This document shows, in pieces, positions 16,232 through 23,824 of a stretch of 41,180 nt of DNA (position 1 is the first letter of the stretch; each line of letters begins with the position of its first letter). The position numbers and the translations under genes were made by a program. Under the pieces are notes generated by a model, which saw only the letters and a list, made by a program, of their open reading frames with translations, was not told the origin of the DNA and ran no database searches. Source of the stretch: Elusimicrobiota bacterium (GTDB taxonomy: Bacteria; Elusimicrobiota; Elusimicrobia; UBA1565); NCBI GenBank assembly GCA_016218495.1, contig JACRDU010000077.1, forward strand, positions 1 through 41,180. Direction: 5' to 3'.

Positions 16232-16490
16232 GGGGCTCCTCGGCCGGCGCGCCCGTCCCGCGCTCGAGCTCCAGCACGGCGCGCATCACGCCCACCAGCA
16301 TCGCCATCAGCACGGTCTCGAGCACCACCGCGCGCGAGGCCATCGCGGCCGGCGCGGCGTGGCGGCGGGCCAGGCGCCAGAGCGCGTCGAAGGCCTCCTG
16401 GTCCTCGCGCCGGAGCGCGCGCCGGAAGCTGTTCCAGTCCTCGCGCTCCATGTCGAGCGCGCGGATGATGGTGGGGAGGGTGCGGCCCAT
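16197..16490 (-). CDS. Small protein preceding the SOS polymerase, unknown function
   Basis: A 97-residue, mostly helical protein. The first 45 residues (GRTLPTIIRALDMERED ... FRRALRREDQEAFDAL) are charged, and a hydrophobic helix follows (VVLETVLMAMLVGVMRAVL). The ATG has an AGGAGAG site. It is the first gene after the LexA-type promoter, and its end overlaps the polymerase start by 35 nt. From memory, similar short proteins sit before B-family polymerases in other bacteria, which suggests an accessory subunit; I cannot confirm this by search here. Confidence 0.75.
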   Translation of the reverse strand: MGRTLPTIIRALDMEREDWNSFRRALRREDQEAFDALWRLARRHAAPAAMASRAVVLETVLMAMLVGVMRAVLELERGTGAPAEEPRGPQEPPRLAL

Positions 16491-16529
16491 GGGGCTCTCC
16501 TGCGGGGCCCACGCGGGCCGTCGCCTTGC

Positions 16530-16558
16530 AGTATAGTGTACATATGTACACTTGTCAA
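16530..16558 (-). promoter_or_regulatory. LexA-type promoter of the small protein/PolB operon
   Basis: Minus strand: TTGACA (16553-16558), 17-nt spacer, TATACT (16530-16535). The spacer holds the perfect palindrome TGTACATATGTACA (16537-16550), extendable to 18 bp. It fits TGKAC-N4-GTNCA, shared with the lexA and RecA-like promoters at the same offset from -10. Predicted start near 16523 gives a leader of about 33 nt with a Shine-Dalgarno site. Confidence 0.85.
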
Positions 16559-16596
16559 GGGCCGGGTCCCCGCATTCGCCGGCGCATGCGGACGCG

Positions 16597-18258
16597 TCAG
16601 GGCGCGGCGAGGAGCGCGCGGACCTGGGCGGCGTCGGGGTCTTCGGGATGCTCGGCGAGGAAGGCGCGCCAGTGCTCCGCCGCGGCCGCGCGCTCGCCGC
16701 GGCCCCAGAGCAGGCGCCCCAGGTTGAAGCGCGCCACGGAGTCCCAGGGCTTCACCGCCAGGGCCTGCGCATACAGGCGCTCGGCGTTCGCGGCGCGGCC
16801 GAGGCCTTCGGCGGCCAGGGCCCGCAGGACCAAAGTGTCGGGGTCTTTGGGATTGGCCAGGCTCGCCTTCGCGAGCAGTTCGTCGGCCTCCCGCAGCCGG
16901 CCGTCGTCCAGCCGCAGCTTCGCCAGGTTGTAGTAGGCCTCCGGCCGGGTCGGGTCGGCTTCGATGGAGCGCAGGAAGCCGGCCTCGGCGCCGGCGCGGT
17001 CGCCCTCCTGCGCCTGCACGACGCCGATGCTGTCGTAGGCGGCGCCCGAGCGCGGGTTCTGGGCGAGGACGGCGGTCCAGTAGGTGCGCGAGTCGCGGTA
17101 GGCCCCTTCGGAGGCCAGGGTCCGTCCCGCGAACCACAGCAGCGCGGTCGCGGCCGCCAGGGCGGGCGCCTTCCCGGGGCGCAGGGCCGCCGACGCGGCG
17201 AGGGCGAAGAGCCCCATCGAGGGCAGGTAGAGGAAGCGCGCCGCGCCCAGGGTGTCATAGCGGAACAGGAGGTGGGAGTTGGGCAGGATGAAGAGCCCGG
17301 CCCAGAGGGTCCAGAAGCCCCAGGCCTCGCGCCGCCAGGCCGCGCGCGCCGCCGCCGCGAAGAAGGCCGCCCAGCCGGCCAAGAGGAGCATCGCGACGGG
17401 GTCCGTGGGCGAGGCGTCGGGGAAGAAGGGGCGCATGGCGTCGAGCACGACCCCTGTCCCCGTGACGAGCGGCCTGAGATAGCACGACGACCAGAAGCGC
17501 GCCAGGGTCAGGAGCTTCACCCAGGCCCCGGTCGCGCCGAAGTAAGGCGTGCCCCCCGCGATGAGGGCGCCCGGGAGCAGGACGGCGCGCAGGGCGAAGT
17601 AGGCGGCGAGGACGCCCCACAGGGCGGCGTGGGTCCGGGCTTCGGCACGCAGGGCGCGCGGCCCGCGCCGCCAGTGGACGAAGAGCGCATAGGCCGCCGG
17701 GAAGAGCGCGGCGCTCTCCAACGACCCCAGCGCCAGGGCGTACCAGAGGCAGGCGGCGCGCGGGCGGCCGTCTTCGAGCCGGCGCCAGGCCGGGAGCAGG
17801 AAGAGCGCGCACAGGAGGTAGGGCCGGCTCGTCACGCGCGCCACCGCCTCGGCGTGGACCGGGTGGACGGCGAAGAGCAGCGCCGCCAGCAGCGCGGCCC
17901 CCGGGGCCAGCCAGCGCTTCAGGGTGGAGGCCAGCAGGGCCGAGGCCCCGGCGTGCAGCAGGACGTTGGCCGCGTGGAAGGCCCAGGGCTCGTCGAGCGT
18001 CTGCGCCTGGAGGAAGAAGCTCAGCGAGACCACGGGGCGGTAGATGGAGACGGTGGCGGAGGCCCCCGCCCAGGGCTGCCAGTAGCCCGAGAGCAGCAGC
18101 CGGCCCAGGTGCCGTCCGTCGCGCAGGAACGGGTTGTCGACCAGCAGGTTGAAGTCGTCCTGCACGTAGCCGAAGAAGCAGGAGGGCGCGAAGACGGCGG
18201 CTGCGGCCGCGAAGACGAGGCATTCCGCCTTGTGTTCCTTCAGGAAAGCGGCGGGCAT
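16597..18258 (-). CDS. TMTC-like polytopic membrane protein with C-terminal TPR repeats
   Basis: A 553-residue protein. The N-terminal two thirds contain about 9-10 hydrophobic segments, with a GT-C-like first loop (YVQDDFNLLVDNPFLRD), IYRPVVSLSFFLQ and HAANVLLHAGAS, typical of TMTC/DUF1736-type membrane proteins. The last about 190 residues are TPR repeats (SGAAYDSIGVVQAQEGDRAGAE, PEAYYNLAKLRLDDGRL and others). The family is linked to protein O-glycosylation, but activity here is inferred. The ATG at 18258 is chosen because a TTGTAC-17-TATACA promoter ends 5 nt before it; a frame upstream would lie within the promoter. The SOS polymerase operon follows on the same strand with its own promoter. 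Confidence 0.85.
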   Translation of the reverse strand: MPAAFLKEHKAECLVFAAAAAVFAPSCFFGYVQDDFNLLVDNPFLRDGRHLGRLLLSGYWQPWAGASATVSIYRPVVSLSFFLQAQTLDEPWAFHAANVLLHAGASALLASTLKRWLAPGAALLAALLFAVHPVHAEAVARVTSRPYLLCALFLLPAWRRLEDGRPRAACLWYALALGSLESAALFPAAYALFVHWRRGPRALRAEARTHAALWGVLAAYFALRAVLLPGALIAGGTPYFGATGAWVKLLTLARFWSSCYLRPLVTGTGVVLDAMRPFFPDASPTDPVAMLLLAGWAAFFAAAARAAWRREAWGFWTLWAGLFILPNSHLLFRYDTLGAARFLYLPSMGLFALAASAALRPGKAPALAAATALLWFAGRTLASEGAYRDSRTYWTAVLAQNPRSGAAYDSIGVVQAQEGDRAGAEAGFLRSIEADPTRPEAYYNLAKLRLDDGRLREADELLAKASLANPKDPDTLVLRALAAEGLGRAANAERLYAQALAVKPWDSVARFNLGRLLWGRGERAAAAEHWRAFLAEHPEDPDAAQVRALLAAP

Positions 18259-18263
18259 GCCGA

Positions 18264-18292
18264 TGTATAGCAAGCGTAAAGGGCGTGTACAA
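18264..18292 (-). promoter_or_regulatory. Promoter of the TMTC-like gene
   Basis: Minus strand TTGTAC (18287-18292), 17 nt, TATACA (18264-18269), then 5 nt to the ATG at 18258. Predicts a leaderless transcript. Confidence 0.6.
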
Positions 18293-18353
18293 GATGAAGC
18301 CTCTTGCGGGGACCGTGGGGGGGTTGTTACGATGGGCCGTCCCCGGAGGACCT

Positions 18354-19937
18354 ATGAGGAAGATTCTCGCCCTTCTTGCCGTCGTCGCCGTCTCCGTCCA
18401 GCCCGCGGCGGCCTCGACCACGCGTCTCTTGAGCCTGGGCCTCGACAACTGGCAGCTCGACGACGAGGTCAACCACTGGACGAACCCGGCGCTCTTGCGC
18501 TCGGCGCCCGACTTCGGGCTCTTCGAGATGGGCACCCAGGCCGCCGACGGCGGGGTCCTGACGGCCGGCTCGCAGTGGGGGGGCTTCCACAAGAGCCTGG
18601 GCGACTCCGCCGTCTTCGCCCTCTACATCCGCCGGCCCTACACCACCAACGACTTCAGCGCCACGGGCACCCCGCTGACCACGCCGATGCCCGGCGGCCT
18701 CATCTCGGCCAACAGCGTCATCGGCACCACCGGCCTCGACGCGGCCATCAACACCGCGGCCCAGTTCAGGACCACCGGGCCCTTCGGCTCGACCGGGGGC
18801 AGTGCGCTCGCCATCACCGGGGCTCCCGCGACGGTGGCGCGCAACATCGCCCTCCCGCAGAACTACGCCGACATGATCTTCGCCTGGGCCTGGGGGCGGA
18901 TGGACTGGGGGATGCACTTCAACTACGCGCGCAACGCCGGCGGCGAGACGCGCCGGCAGTACTACCACAACACGGCCGGGGCCACCCCGGGCACCCTGGA
19001 GGTCGAGCGGCTCTCTCAGGAGTTCAACACCCGCCTGGGCTGGCGCTGGAACGGCTGGCGCAACACCTGGATGCACATGGTCCTCGACGCGTCCTTGCCC
19101 GACTTCGACATGGACTCGGCGGAGAGCAGGCCGGGCGGGGCCTTCTCGGACAGCTACATCCACTCCGAGCCGATGGTGGCCACCGGCGGGCTCTTCCAGT
19201 TCGGCCACCGCAACGAGAGCGAGTCGCTCTGGTCGCTCACGTTGCGGGGGATGATCCAGGATGCCACCCTCGTCGCGTCGCTGCGTGAGGACAACACCCC
19301 GGGCGGGGCCCTGGACTTCAACCGCAGGGCCTACATGGCCAATGTGCGCAAGTTCGGCGCCGCGGACTTCACCTGGGTGCGGCCCTTCGACAAGCACCGC
19401 ACTTTGCTGCTCTCCTCCATCGGGGGGCAGTATTCCTACACGAAGGCGACCTACCATCTGGAGGACGCCCTGGCCTCGGGGAACAACCACGCCGACATGG
19501 CGCGCTCGTCGAGCCTCCTGTTCCCGGTGCGCGTCGCCATCGAGACCCAGCCCTGGGACATCTTGGCGGTCCGCGCCGGCATCCAGAAGAACATCTTCTC
19601 GGAGGCCCGCACCCGCCTGCACGACGGCGACAGCACCACGGCCCTGACCATCAGCGAGACCGACACGGCCATCACCGACCCCAACGGGACGGCCGACGGC
19701 GTGGGCCTGTCCTTCGGGGTGGGCATCAAGCTGGTCGACGGCTTGTTCTGGGACTCGGTGGTGCGCCAGCGTCTGCTCTTCGACGGGCCGGAGGTGGTCG
19801 GCGGCAACAGCGTGGGCTTCTTCGCCCAGACGACCTTGGTCTACCGCTGGGGGGAGGAGGACGCGATGAAGCGCGTCTCCAAGCTCAAGCCGATGTTGAA
19901 CATCAAGCGGCTCTTCTCGAAGAAGACCGCCGACTGA
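18354..19937 (+). CDS. Probable outer-membrane beta-barrel protein
   Basis: A 527-residue protein with a signal peptide (RKILALLAVVAVSVQPAAAS). The rest is rich in alternating polar/aromatic strands (for example WAWGRMDWGMHFNYAR, RLGWRWNGWRNTWMHMV and the repeated W/Y-rich stretches) and has no transmembrane helices, as expected for a beta-barrel. The early SLGLDNWQLDDEVNHWTNPALL resembles the opening of FadL-like or other barrel proteins that begin with a parse of cell structure, but I cannot name the family. A GGAGG site precedes the ATG. The C-terminus (KKTAD) does not end in the usual aromatic residue of a barrel; the last about 30 residues are basic. A possible promoter is TTGCGG (18304-18309) and TACGAT (18328-18333). 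Confidence 0.7.
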   Translation: MRKILALLAVVAVSVQPAAASTTRLLSLGLDNWQLDDEVNHWTNPALLRSAPDFGLFEMGTQAADGGVLTAGSQWGGFHKSLGDSAVFALYIRRPYTTNDFSATGTPLTTPMPGGLISANSVIGTTGLDAAINTAAQFRTTGPFGSTGGSALAITGAPATVARNIALPQNYADMIFAWAWGRMDWGMHFNYARNAGGETRRQYYHNTAGATPGTLEVERLSQEFNTRLGWRWNGWRNTWMHMVLDASLPDFDMDSAESRPGGAFSDSYIHSEPMVATGGLFQFGHRNESESLWSLTLRGMIQDATLVASLREDNTPGGALDFNRRAYMANVRKFGAADFTWVRPFDKHRTLLLSSIGGQYSYTKATYHLEDALASGNNHADMARSSSLLFPVRVAIETQPWDILAVRAGIQKNIFSEARTRLHDGDSTTALTISETDTAITDPNGTADGVGLSFGVGIKLVDGLFWDSVVRQRLLFDGPEVVGGNSVGFFAQTTLVYRWGEEDAMKRVSKLKPMLNIKRLFSKKTAD

Positions 19938-19957
19938 CCCGCCGCCGGACCGGCGTA

Positions 19958-19979
19958 GGGCCTAGCCCGGGCTAGGCCC
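19958..19979. repeat. Perfect 22-bp palindrome, possible terminator or operator
   Basis: A perfect GC-rich palindrome with CTAG in each arm and CCCGGG in the centre, 21 bp after the outer-membrane protein stop and 67 bp before the DUF1861 start. It has no loop and no T-run, so a classical terminator is uncertain. Confidence 0.45.
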
Positions 19980-20032
19980 AATGCGCGGCCGCCCGCGCTG
20001 ATGGGCTCTCCTTCCTGTCCGGCCCCGGGGGC

Positions 20033-20038
20033 TACAAT
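20033..20038 (+). promoter_or_regulatory. -10 element for the DUF1861 gene
   Basis: TACAAT, 8 nt before the ATG at 20047, which predicts a leader of about 2 nt. No good -35. Confidence 0.45.
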
Positions 20039-20046
20039 CAGGGTCG

Positions 20047-21366
20047 ATGATGGCTCTCAAGACCTGGGCGGTATCGCTGGCGCCTTTGGGCTTGGGCGGC
20101 CTGGGGCTGCCCGCCACGCCCATCCCCGCGCTGCACCCCCCGGCCCTGAGCGTCGCGGCGCCGCTTTCCTTGCCGACGGCGCAGGCATCCTTGCGCGCCG
20201 CCGCGGCGCCGATGCCGGCGCCGGCGCTGCCGGGACCGTCGCAGCGCGCCGTCGCTGCGGCCCCCGAGGGCGCCCGGAGCGAGGACGGCGAATCGCTCCC
20301 GTCGGCGAAGTCCCCCCGGGCCCGCGCCATGCTCCTGGACCTGGGCCGGCTGGCGCGCGGGGACGCGCGCCTCAACGACTCCTTTTTCGACGCGCGCTCG
20401 CTCGGCGGCGGGACCGTCGTCGGCGCCCTGGCGGAGCATCGCGAGCGGCTGAGGGCGGCCGAGGCCTCCGCCGTCGGGCAGAAGCTCCGTTTCACCGGGA
20501 TCGGGGGCCGGGACGTCTATAACCCCACGGCGCCCTTCGAGACGGAGTTCCGAGGGAGGACGCTGACGGTGCTGGCGGCCCGGGTCGAGCCGCGCGACAG
20601 CGAGGCCTCCGAGGTCGTCTTCTTCGAGGAAAGCCGCGGGCATTGGCGCCCCCTGCCGGGCGCGCCGGTGCTGAAGCTCCAGGACCCCTTCGTGAGCAAA
20701 GTGGGCGGCGAGCTGGTCCTCGGCGGCGTGGAGACCTTCCCGAGGGAAGAGGGCGGCCTGGGCTATCGGACGGTCTTTTATCGCGGCCGATCCCTGTCGG
20801 ACCTGAAGCCCTTCGCCAAGGGCCCCGACGGGATGAAGGACATCCGCCTGGCGCCTCTGCCGGACGGCAGGCTGCTGGTCCTGACCCGGCCGCAGGGCGC
20901 CGTCGGCGGGCGGGGGAAGATTGCCATGGCCGTGCTCGACGGGCTCTCGGCCCTGGGGCCGGATTCGATCGCGCGCGCGGCGGTGTTCGACGGCATGTTC
21001 GGCGAAGACGAATGGGGCGGGGCCAACGAGCTGCATCTCCTGCGCAACGGGCTCGTCGGGGTCTTGGGACACGTCGCCAGGTACGACGCGCAGGGGAACC
21101 GCGGCTACTATCCGATGGCCTTCGTGGTAGACCCGGCCACGGGACGGAGGACGTCCCCGAAGATACTCTTGGAGCGCGCCCAGCTCCCTCCCGGGGCGTC
21201 CAAGCGTCCGGACCTGGAGGACGTCCTCTTCAGCGGAGGGCTGGTCCGGGGCGGGGACGGGACGGCTGTCCTCTATGTCGGCGCGGGGGACGCGGAAGTC
21301 TATCGGGTCGAGGTCCGCGACCCGTTCGCCGAATTCGAGCGGCTCAGTCGCCCGACCAGGGATTGA
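20047..21366 (+). CDS. DUF1861 family beta-propeller protein with Ala/Pro-rich leader
   Basis: A 439-residue protein. After a weak signal-like N-terminus comes an Ala/Pro/Leu-rich leader (about 15-80). From about residue 150 it matches what I remember of DUF1861: DVYNPTAPF, the RVEPRDSEASEVVFF block, LQDPFVSKVGGELVLGGVE, KDIRLAPLPDGRLLVLTRPQG, GGRGKIAMAVLD, DEWGGANELHLLRNGLVGVLGHVARYD and NRGYYPMAFVVD. DUF1861 has a five-bladed propeller related to glycoside hydrolase families 43/130, so a role with polysaccharides or phosphorolysis is possible, unproven. The leader fusion is unusual for the family. Its last 23 bp overlap the 3' end of the convergent gene. Confidence 0.82.
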   Translation: MMALKTWAVSLAPLGLGGLGLPATPIPALHPPALSVAAPLSLPTAQASLRAAAAPMPAPALPGPSQRAVAAAPEGARSEDGESLPSAKSPRARAMLLDLGRLARGDARLNDSFFDARSLGGGTVVGALAEHRERLRAAEASAVGQKLRFTGIGGRDVYNPTAPFETEFRGRTLTVLAARVEPRDSEASEVVFFEESRGHWRPLPGAPVLKLQDPFVSKVGGELVLGGVETFPREEGGLGYRTVFYRGRSLSDLKPFAKGPDGMKDIRLAPLPDGRLLVLTRPQGAVGGRGKIAMAVLDGLSALGPDSIARAAVFDGMFGEDEWGGANELHLLRNGLVGVLGHVARYDAQGNRGYYPMAFVVDPATGRRTSPKILLERAQLPPGASKRPDLEDVLFSGGLVRGGDGTAVLYVGAGDAEVYRVEVRDPFAEFERLSRPTRD

Positions 21367-23002
21367 AGCCGCCGCCCCGCATCGGGGCCGCCGCGGTGAG
21401 CTCCTCGTAGCGCTTGAGCTGGGCCTGCGTGGCCCCGCGGCGCCGGAGCGAGTCGTAGCCCATCGCCCAGTTCAGGTTGTATTCGGTCGAGGACCAGGGG
21501 CGGCCCTTGTAGGAGGCCGTCCCGTTCGCGGCCGCGTCCACCGCGGCGTCGGGCAGGGAACCGACGGCCACCGCCGAAGCGACGGCGGCGTCGGCCTTGA
21601 GCGCCGCGGCCAGGGCCGCGGACTCCAGCGTCCCGCCGACCAGGTAGACCCGGCCGCCCAGCTCGTCGAGCACGGTGAGGCCCTGGCGGCGCAGCAGGGC
21701 GGGCAGGGCGTCCGCGCCGACGGAGGCCAGCTCGACGACGGCGTGGCGGGACTCCGGGATGTCGATCTTGAGGGCGCGCGCGTAGAGGACGGCCCCGTCC
21801 TGGGCCAGGGCCGCCAGGGCCTTGGCCGAGCGGCCTTTTGCCGCGCCCGCGCGCCACAAGCCGTCCTGGCGCTTTTCCAGGATGGTCAGGCCGTAGCGCG
21901 AGAAGAGCGCGGCCAGGTCCGTCTCGCTGAGGCCGGGGAGAGGGGCGAGGAGGACCTGGTCGGCCTCGGCGTAGGCGGCGGTCTTGGCCGCCGCGTAGAT
22001 GACGAAGCCCTTGCCGGAGAGGCGCCGCGCGGCGGCGGCGGCGCCAGCGCGGCCGGTGACGGCCACGGTCCAGAGCCCGTCGTAGGACCGGGTGATGACG
22101 CGCAGGCCCTGCCCCTCGAAGAACGCGCGCGCCTCGGCCTCGGGCGTCCCCGACTTCACGCGCAGCACGACCTGCTTCTCGGCGGGGGTCTCCGGAGCGG
22201 CCAGGCGCGAGAACTCCGGCTCGGGGTCCTTCGTCGGCACGACGACGCGGAAATTCCCGGCCTTGAGCGGGCCCTGGGTCCAGGAGACGGTGTACTCGAC
22301 GGCGGTGACCACGGCGGCGAGCTTGGAGGAACGGTCCTTGGCGGCCGTCACCTTGAGCTTGGGGGCCGTGGGGCCAGCGAGCTCGACGCCCATGCGGGCC
22401 AGGCCGCGGAACCAGCCGGCCTTGCGGCGACGCAGGCTCTCATCGAGGTAATCCTTGTGGCGCTTCTCGATGCCGCGCGCGTAGGAGACGCCCGAGACCG
22501 CCGGTGCCGAGCGCGCGGTGGGCAGGGCGCCGTTGACCGGGGAGGCCGGTCCGGCGAAGACGGCGCCGAAGGAGCTCCGCCCCGTCAGGCCGGGCGTCCC
22601 GATAGCCCCGCCGAAGCCCGGCACGACGGAGCTCCGCCCCGTCAGGGCGTCCTCGAGCGTCACCCCGGCGGCATGGGCCGAAGCGGCGGAGGGATTGGGG
22701 GCGGAGAGCGCTTCGAGGGCGGGTTGGGCGTGGGCCTGGGCCTGAGCGGCCGCGGCCACAGGGATGGGGGTGATGGGCGCGGCTTGCGCCGCGGCGGGAG
22801 CCAGGCGCGGCGCGGCTAAGGCCGGCGTCAGGGCGGGAATGGGAAGAGCCAGGGAGGGCGCGAGCAAGGTCGGCGCCGTCACGGGGAGGACGGGGGCCAC
22901 CCGCACCACGGGAAGGACCGGCGCGGCGAGCGTGGCGCGCAGGTTCTGTGCCGAGGCGTTCGCCGCCAAGGCGACAATTAAGGAGAGGATGGGGTACGCC
23001 AT
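21344..23002 (-). CDS. Secreted protein with Ala/Pro-rich leader and three internal repeats
   Basis: A 552-residue protein with a signal peptide (AYPILSLIVALAANASAQ) and about 100 residues of Ala/Pro/Val/Leu-rich leader. The C-terminal half holds three diverged repeats of about 70 residues: each has a hydrophobic strand, a helix ending in a (G)LxV(I/L) strand, then GLWxV-like and an Ala-rich helix. They start near VVLRVKSGTPEAEARAFF, VLLAPLPGLSETDLAALF and VVELASVGADALPALL. The pattern resembles subtilisin-propeptide-like (I9) or ferredoxin-like modules, but no protease follows. GGAGG precedes the ATG. Function unknown. Its 3' end overlaps DUF1861 by 23 bp. Confidence 0.78.
   Translation of the reverse strand: MAYPILSLIVALAANASAQNLRATLAAPVLPVVRVAPVLPVTAPTLLAPSLALPIPALTPALAAPRLAPAAAQAAPITPIPVAAAAQAQAHAQPALEALSAPNPSAASAHAAGVTLEDALTGRSSVVPGFGGAIGTPGLTGRSSFGAVFAGPASPVNGALPTARSAPAVSGVSYARGIEKRHKDYLDESLRRRKAGWFRGLARMGVELAGPTAPKLKVTAAKDRSSKLAAVVTAVEYTVSWTQGPLKAGNFRVVVPTKDPEPEFSRLAAPETPAEKQVVLRVKSGTPEAEARAFFEGQGLRVITRSYDGLWTVAVTGRAGAAAAARRLSGKGFVIYAAAKTAAYAEADQVLLAPLPGLSETDLAALFSRYGLTILEKRQDGLWRAGAAKGRSAKALAALAQDGAVLYARALKIDIPESRHAVVELASVGADALPALLRRQGLTVLDELGGRVYLVGGTLESAALAAALKADAAVASAVAVGSLPDAAVDAAANGTASYKGRPWSSTEYNLNWAMGYDSLRRRGATQAQLKRYEELTAAAPMRGGGFNPWSGD
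22571..22646. repeat. 19-nt direct repeat within the leader region
   Basis: A 19-nt sequence (GGAGCTCCGCCCCGTCAGG) occurs at 22571-22589 and 22628-22646, 57 bp apart, in frame. It encodes the LTGRSS motif twice, so a short in-frame duplication is likely. Confidence 0.7.
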
Positions 23003-23082
23003 AGGGCCTCCGGACGACCTCCCTCATCGTATCACCGCCTGAAGCCGCCGCTCTGGGCCCACAGGGCAATACCGCCTAGGAC

Positions 23083-23119
23083 TGTTGACTTAGGGGTCAG
23101 ACACCTTTTGTTGCTTTTT
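23083..23119. repeat. Possible fragment of an extragenic repeat
   Basis: A TTGACTTAGGGGTCAGACACC-like block (shown in two parts: TTGACTTAGG, GGTCAGACACC) followed by TTTTGTTGC lies in the divergent gap. The wording resembles short palindromic elements seen near RAYT-type transposase genes, from memory; only one copy is present in the window and no transposase is nearby. Confidence 0.25.
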
Positions 23120-23139
23120 GCGGGTTGCGGACGTATCTA
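23111..23139 (+). promoter_or_regulatory. Candidate promoter for the 23147 gene
   Basis: TTGCTT (23111-23116), 17-nt spacer, TATCTA (23134-23139), 7 nt before the ATG at 23147. Predicts a leaderless or nearly leaderless transcript. Confidence 0.45.
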
Positions 23140-23146
23140 TAGGGAG

Positions 23147-23824
23147 ATGCGGATACGGGTTCTGGCGGTGGGCGGTCTGGCAGCGGCCCTGGCCGTGGGC
23201 GGGGGCCTGCTGTGGCGGGCCCGGCGCGCGGGCTGGGTCGAGACCAGGGTCAGCGTGCGGGACTTCGTGGCCGGCCTGGCCTCCGTGCAGCCCGACCTCA
23301 AGCTGGTGGTGGGGCGGGCCGAGTTCCTCAAGGTCATGACCGGCGAGAGCGCGAAGTCCATGCTGGGCCTGGACCTGGGCACGACCCGGGCCGCGCTGAC
23401 GGTGCCGGTACGGGTCCACTATGCGGTGGACCTGGCGCAGGAGGAGTCCGTCGTCTTCCGCTACGACCGCGCGCGGCGCGTCCTCGAAGCCGGCTTCGCC
23501 GACCCCCGGGTGCAGGCGGTGGAGGTCCTGCTCCAGGACAAGCGTCTCGTCGTCGAGCCCGGCTGGGCGCGCCTGCGGGAACGCTCGGGGCGCGCGTTGG
23601 AGGAGGCTCTGGAGCGCGGGGTCTATGACGCGGCCAAGCGCGACGCCGAGGCGCCGGCGGCGCTGGCGGCCGTGCGCGAACAGGCCCGGCCGGTCATGGC
23701 GCGCTTCCTCGAGGGTTACCTGCTGCGCGCCGGCGTCCTGCGCGTGGACGGCGGCGTCGAGGCCGTGGCGGTCCGTTTCCGCGGGGAGCCGGAGCCGGGG
23801 CTCGTCCCCTCAGGCCGACGCTAG
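23147..23824 (+). CDS. Membrane-anchored protein of unknown function (possibly DUF4230-like)
   Basis: A 225-residue protein. An N-terminal hydrophobic segment (IRVLAVGGLAAALAVGGGLLW) anchors or exports it. The mature part begins with a strand/helix (VSVRDFVAGLASVQPDLKLVV) and contains LTVPVRVHYAVDL ... VVFRYDRARRVLEAGFADPRVQ, a pattern like DUF4230 proteins, where a strand-rich domain is followed by long helices (here about 150-205). This match is from memory and weak. The ATG follows AGGGAG directly, too close for a ribosome site. The last 15 bp overlap the 3' end of the convergent RecA-like gene. Confidence 0.65.
   Translation: MRIRVLAVGGLAAALAVGGGLLWRARRAGWVETRVSVRDFVAGLASVQPDLKLVVGRAEFLKVMTGESAKSMLGLDLGTTRAALTVPVRVHYAVDLAQEESVVFRYDRARRVLEAGFADPRVQAVEVLLQDKRLVVEPGWARLRERSGRALEEALERGVYDAAKRDAEAPAALAAVREQARPVMARFLEGYLLRAGVLRVDGGVEAVAVRFRGEPEPGLVPSGRR

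Noticed and set aside
18286-18299. TGTACAAGATGAAG near the divergent TMTC/outer-membrane promoters as a fourth LexA site
   Set aside because: Only the left half-site TGTAC fits; the right half lacks GTNCA, and it is not placed between -35 and -10 in the shared register.
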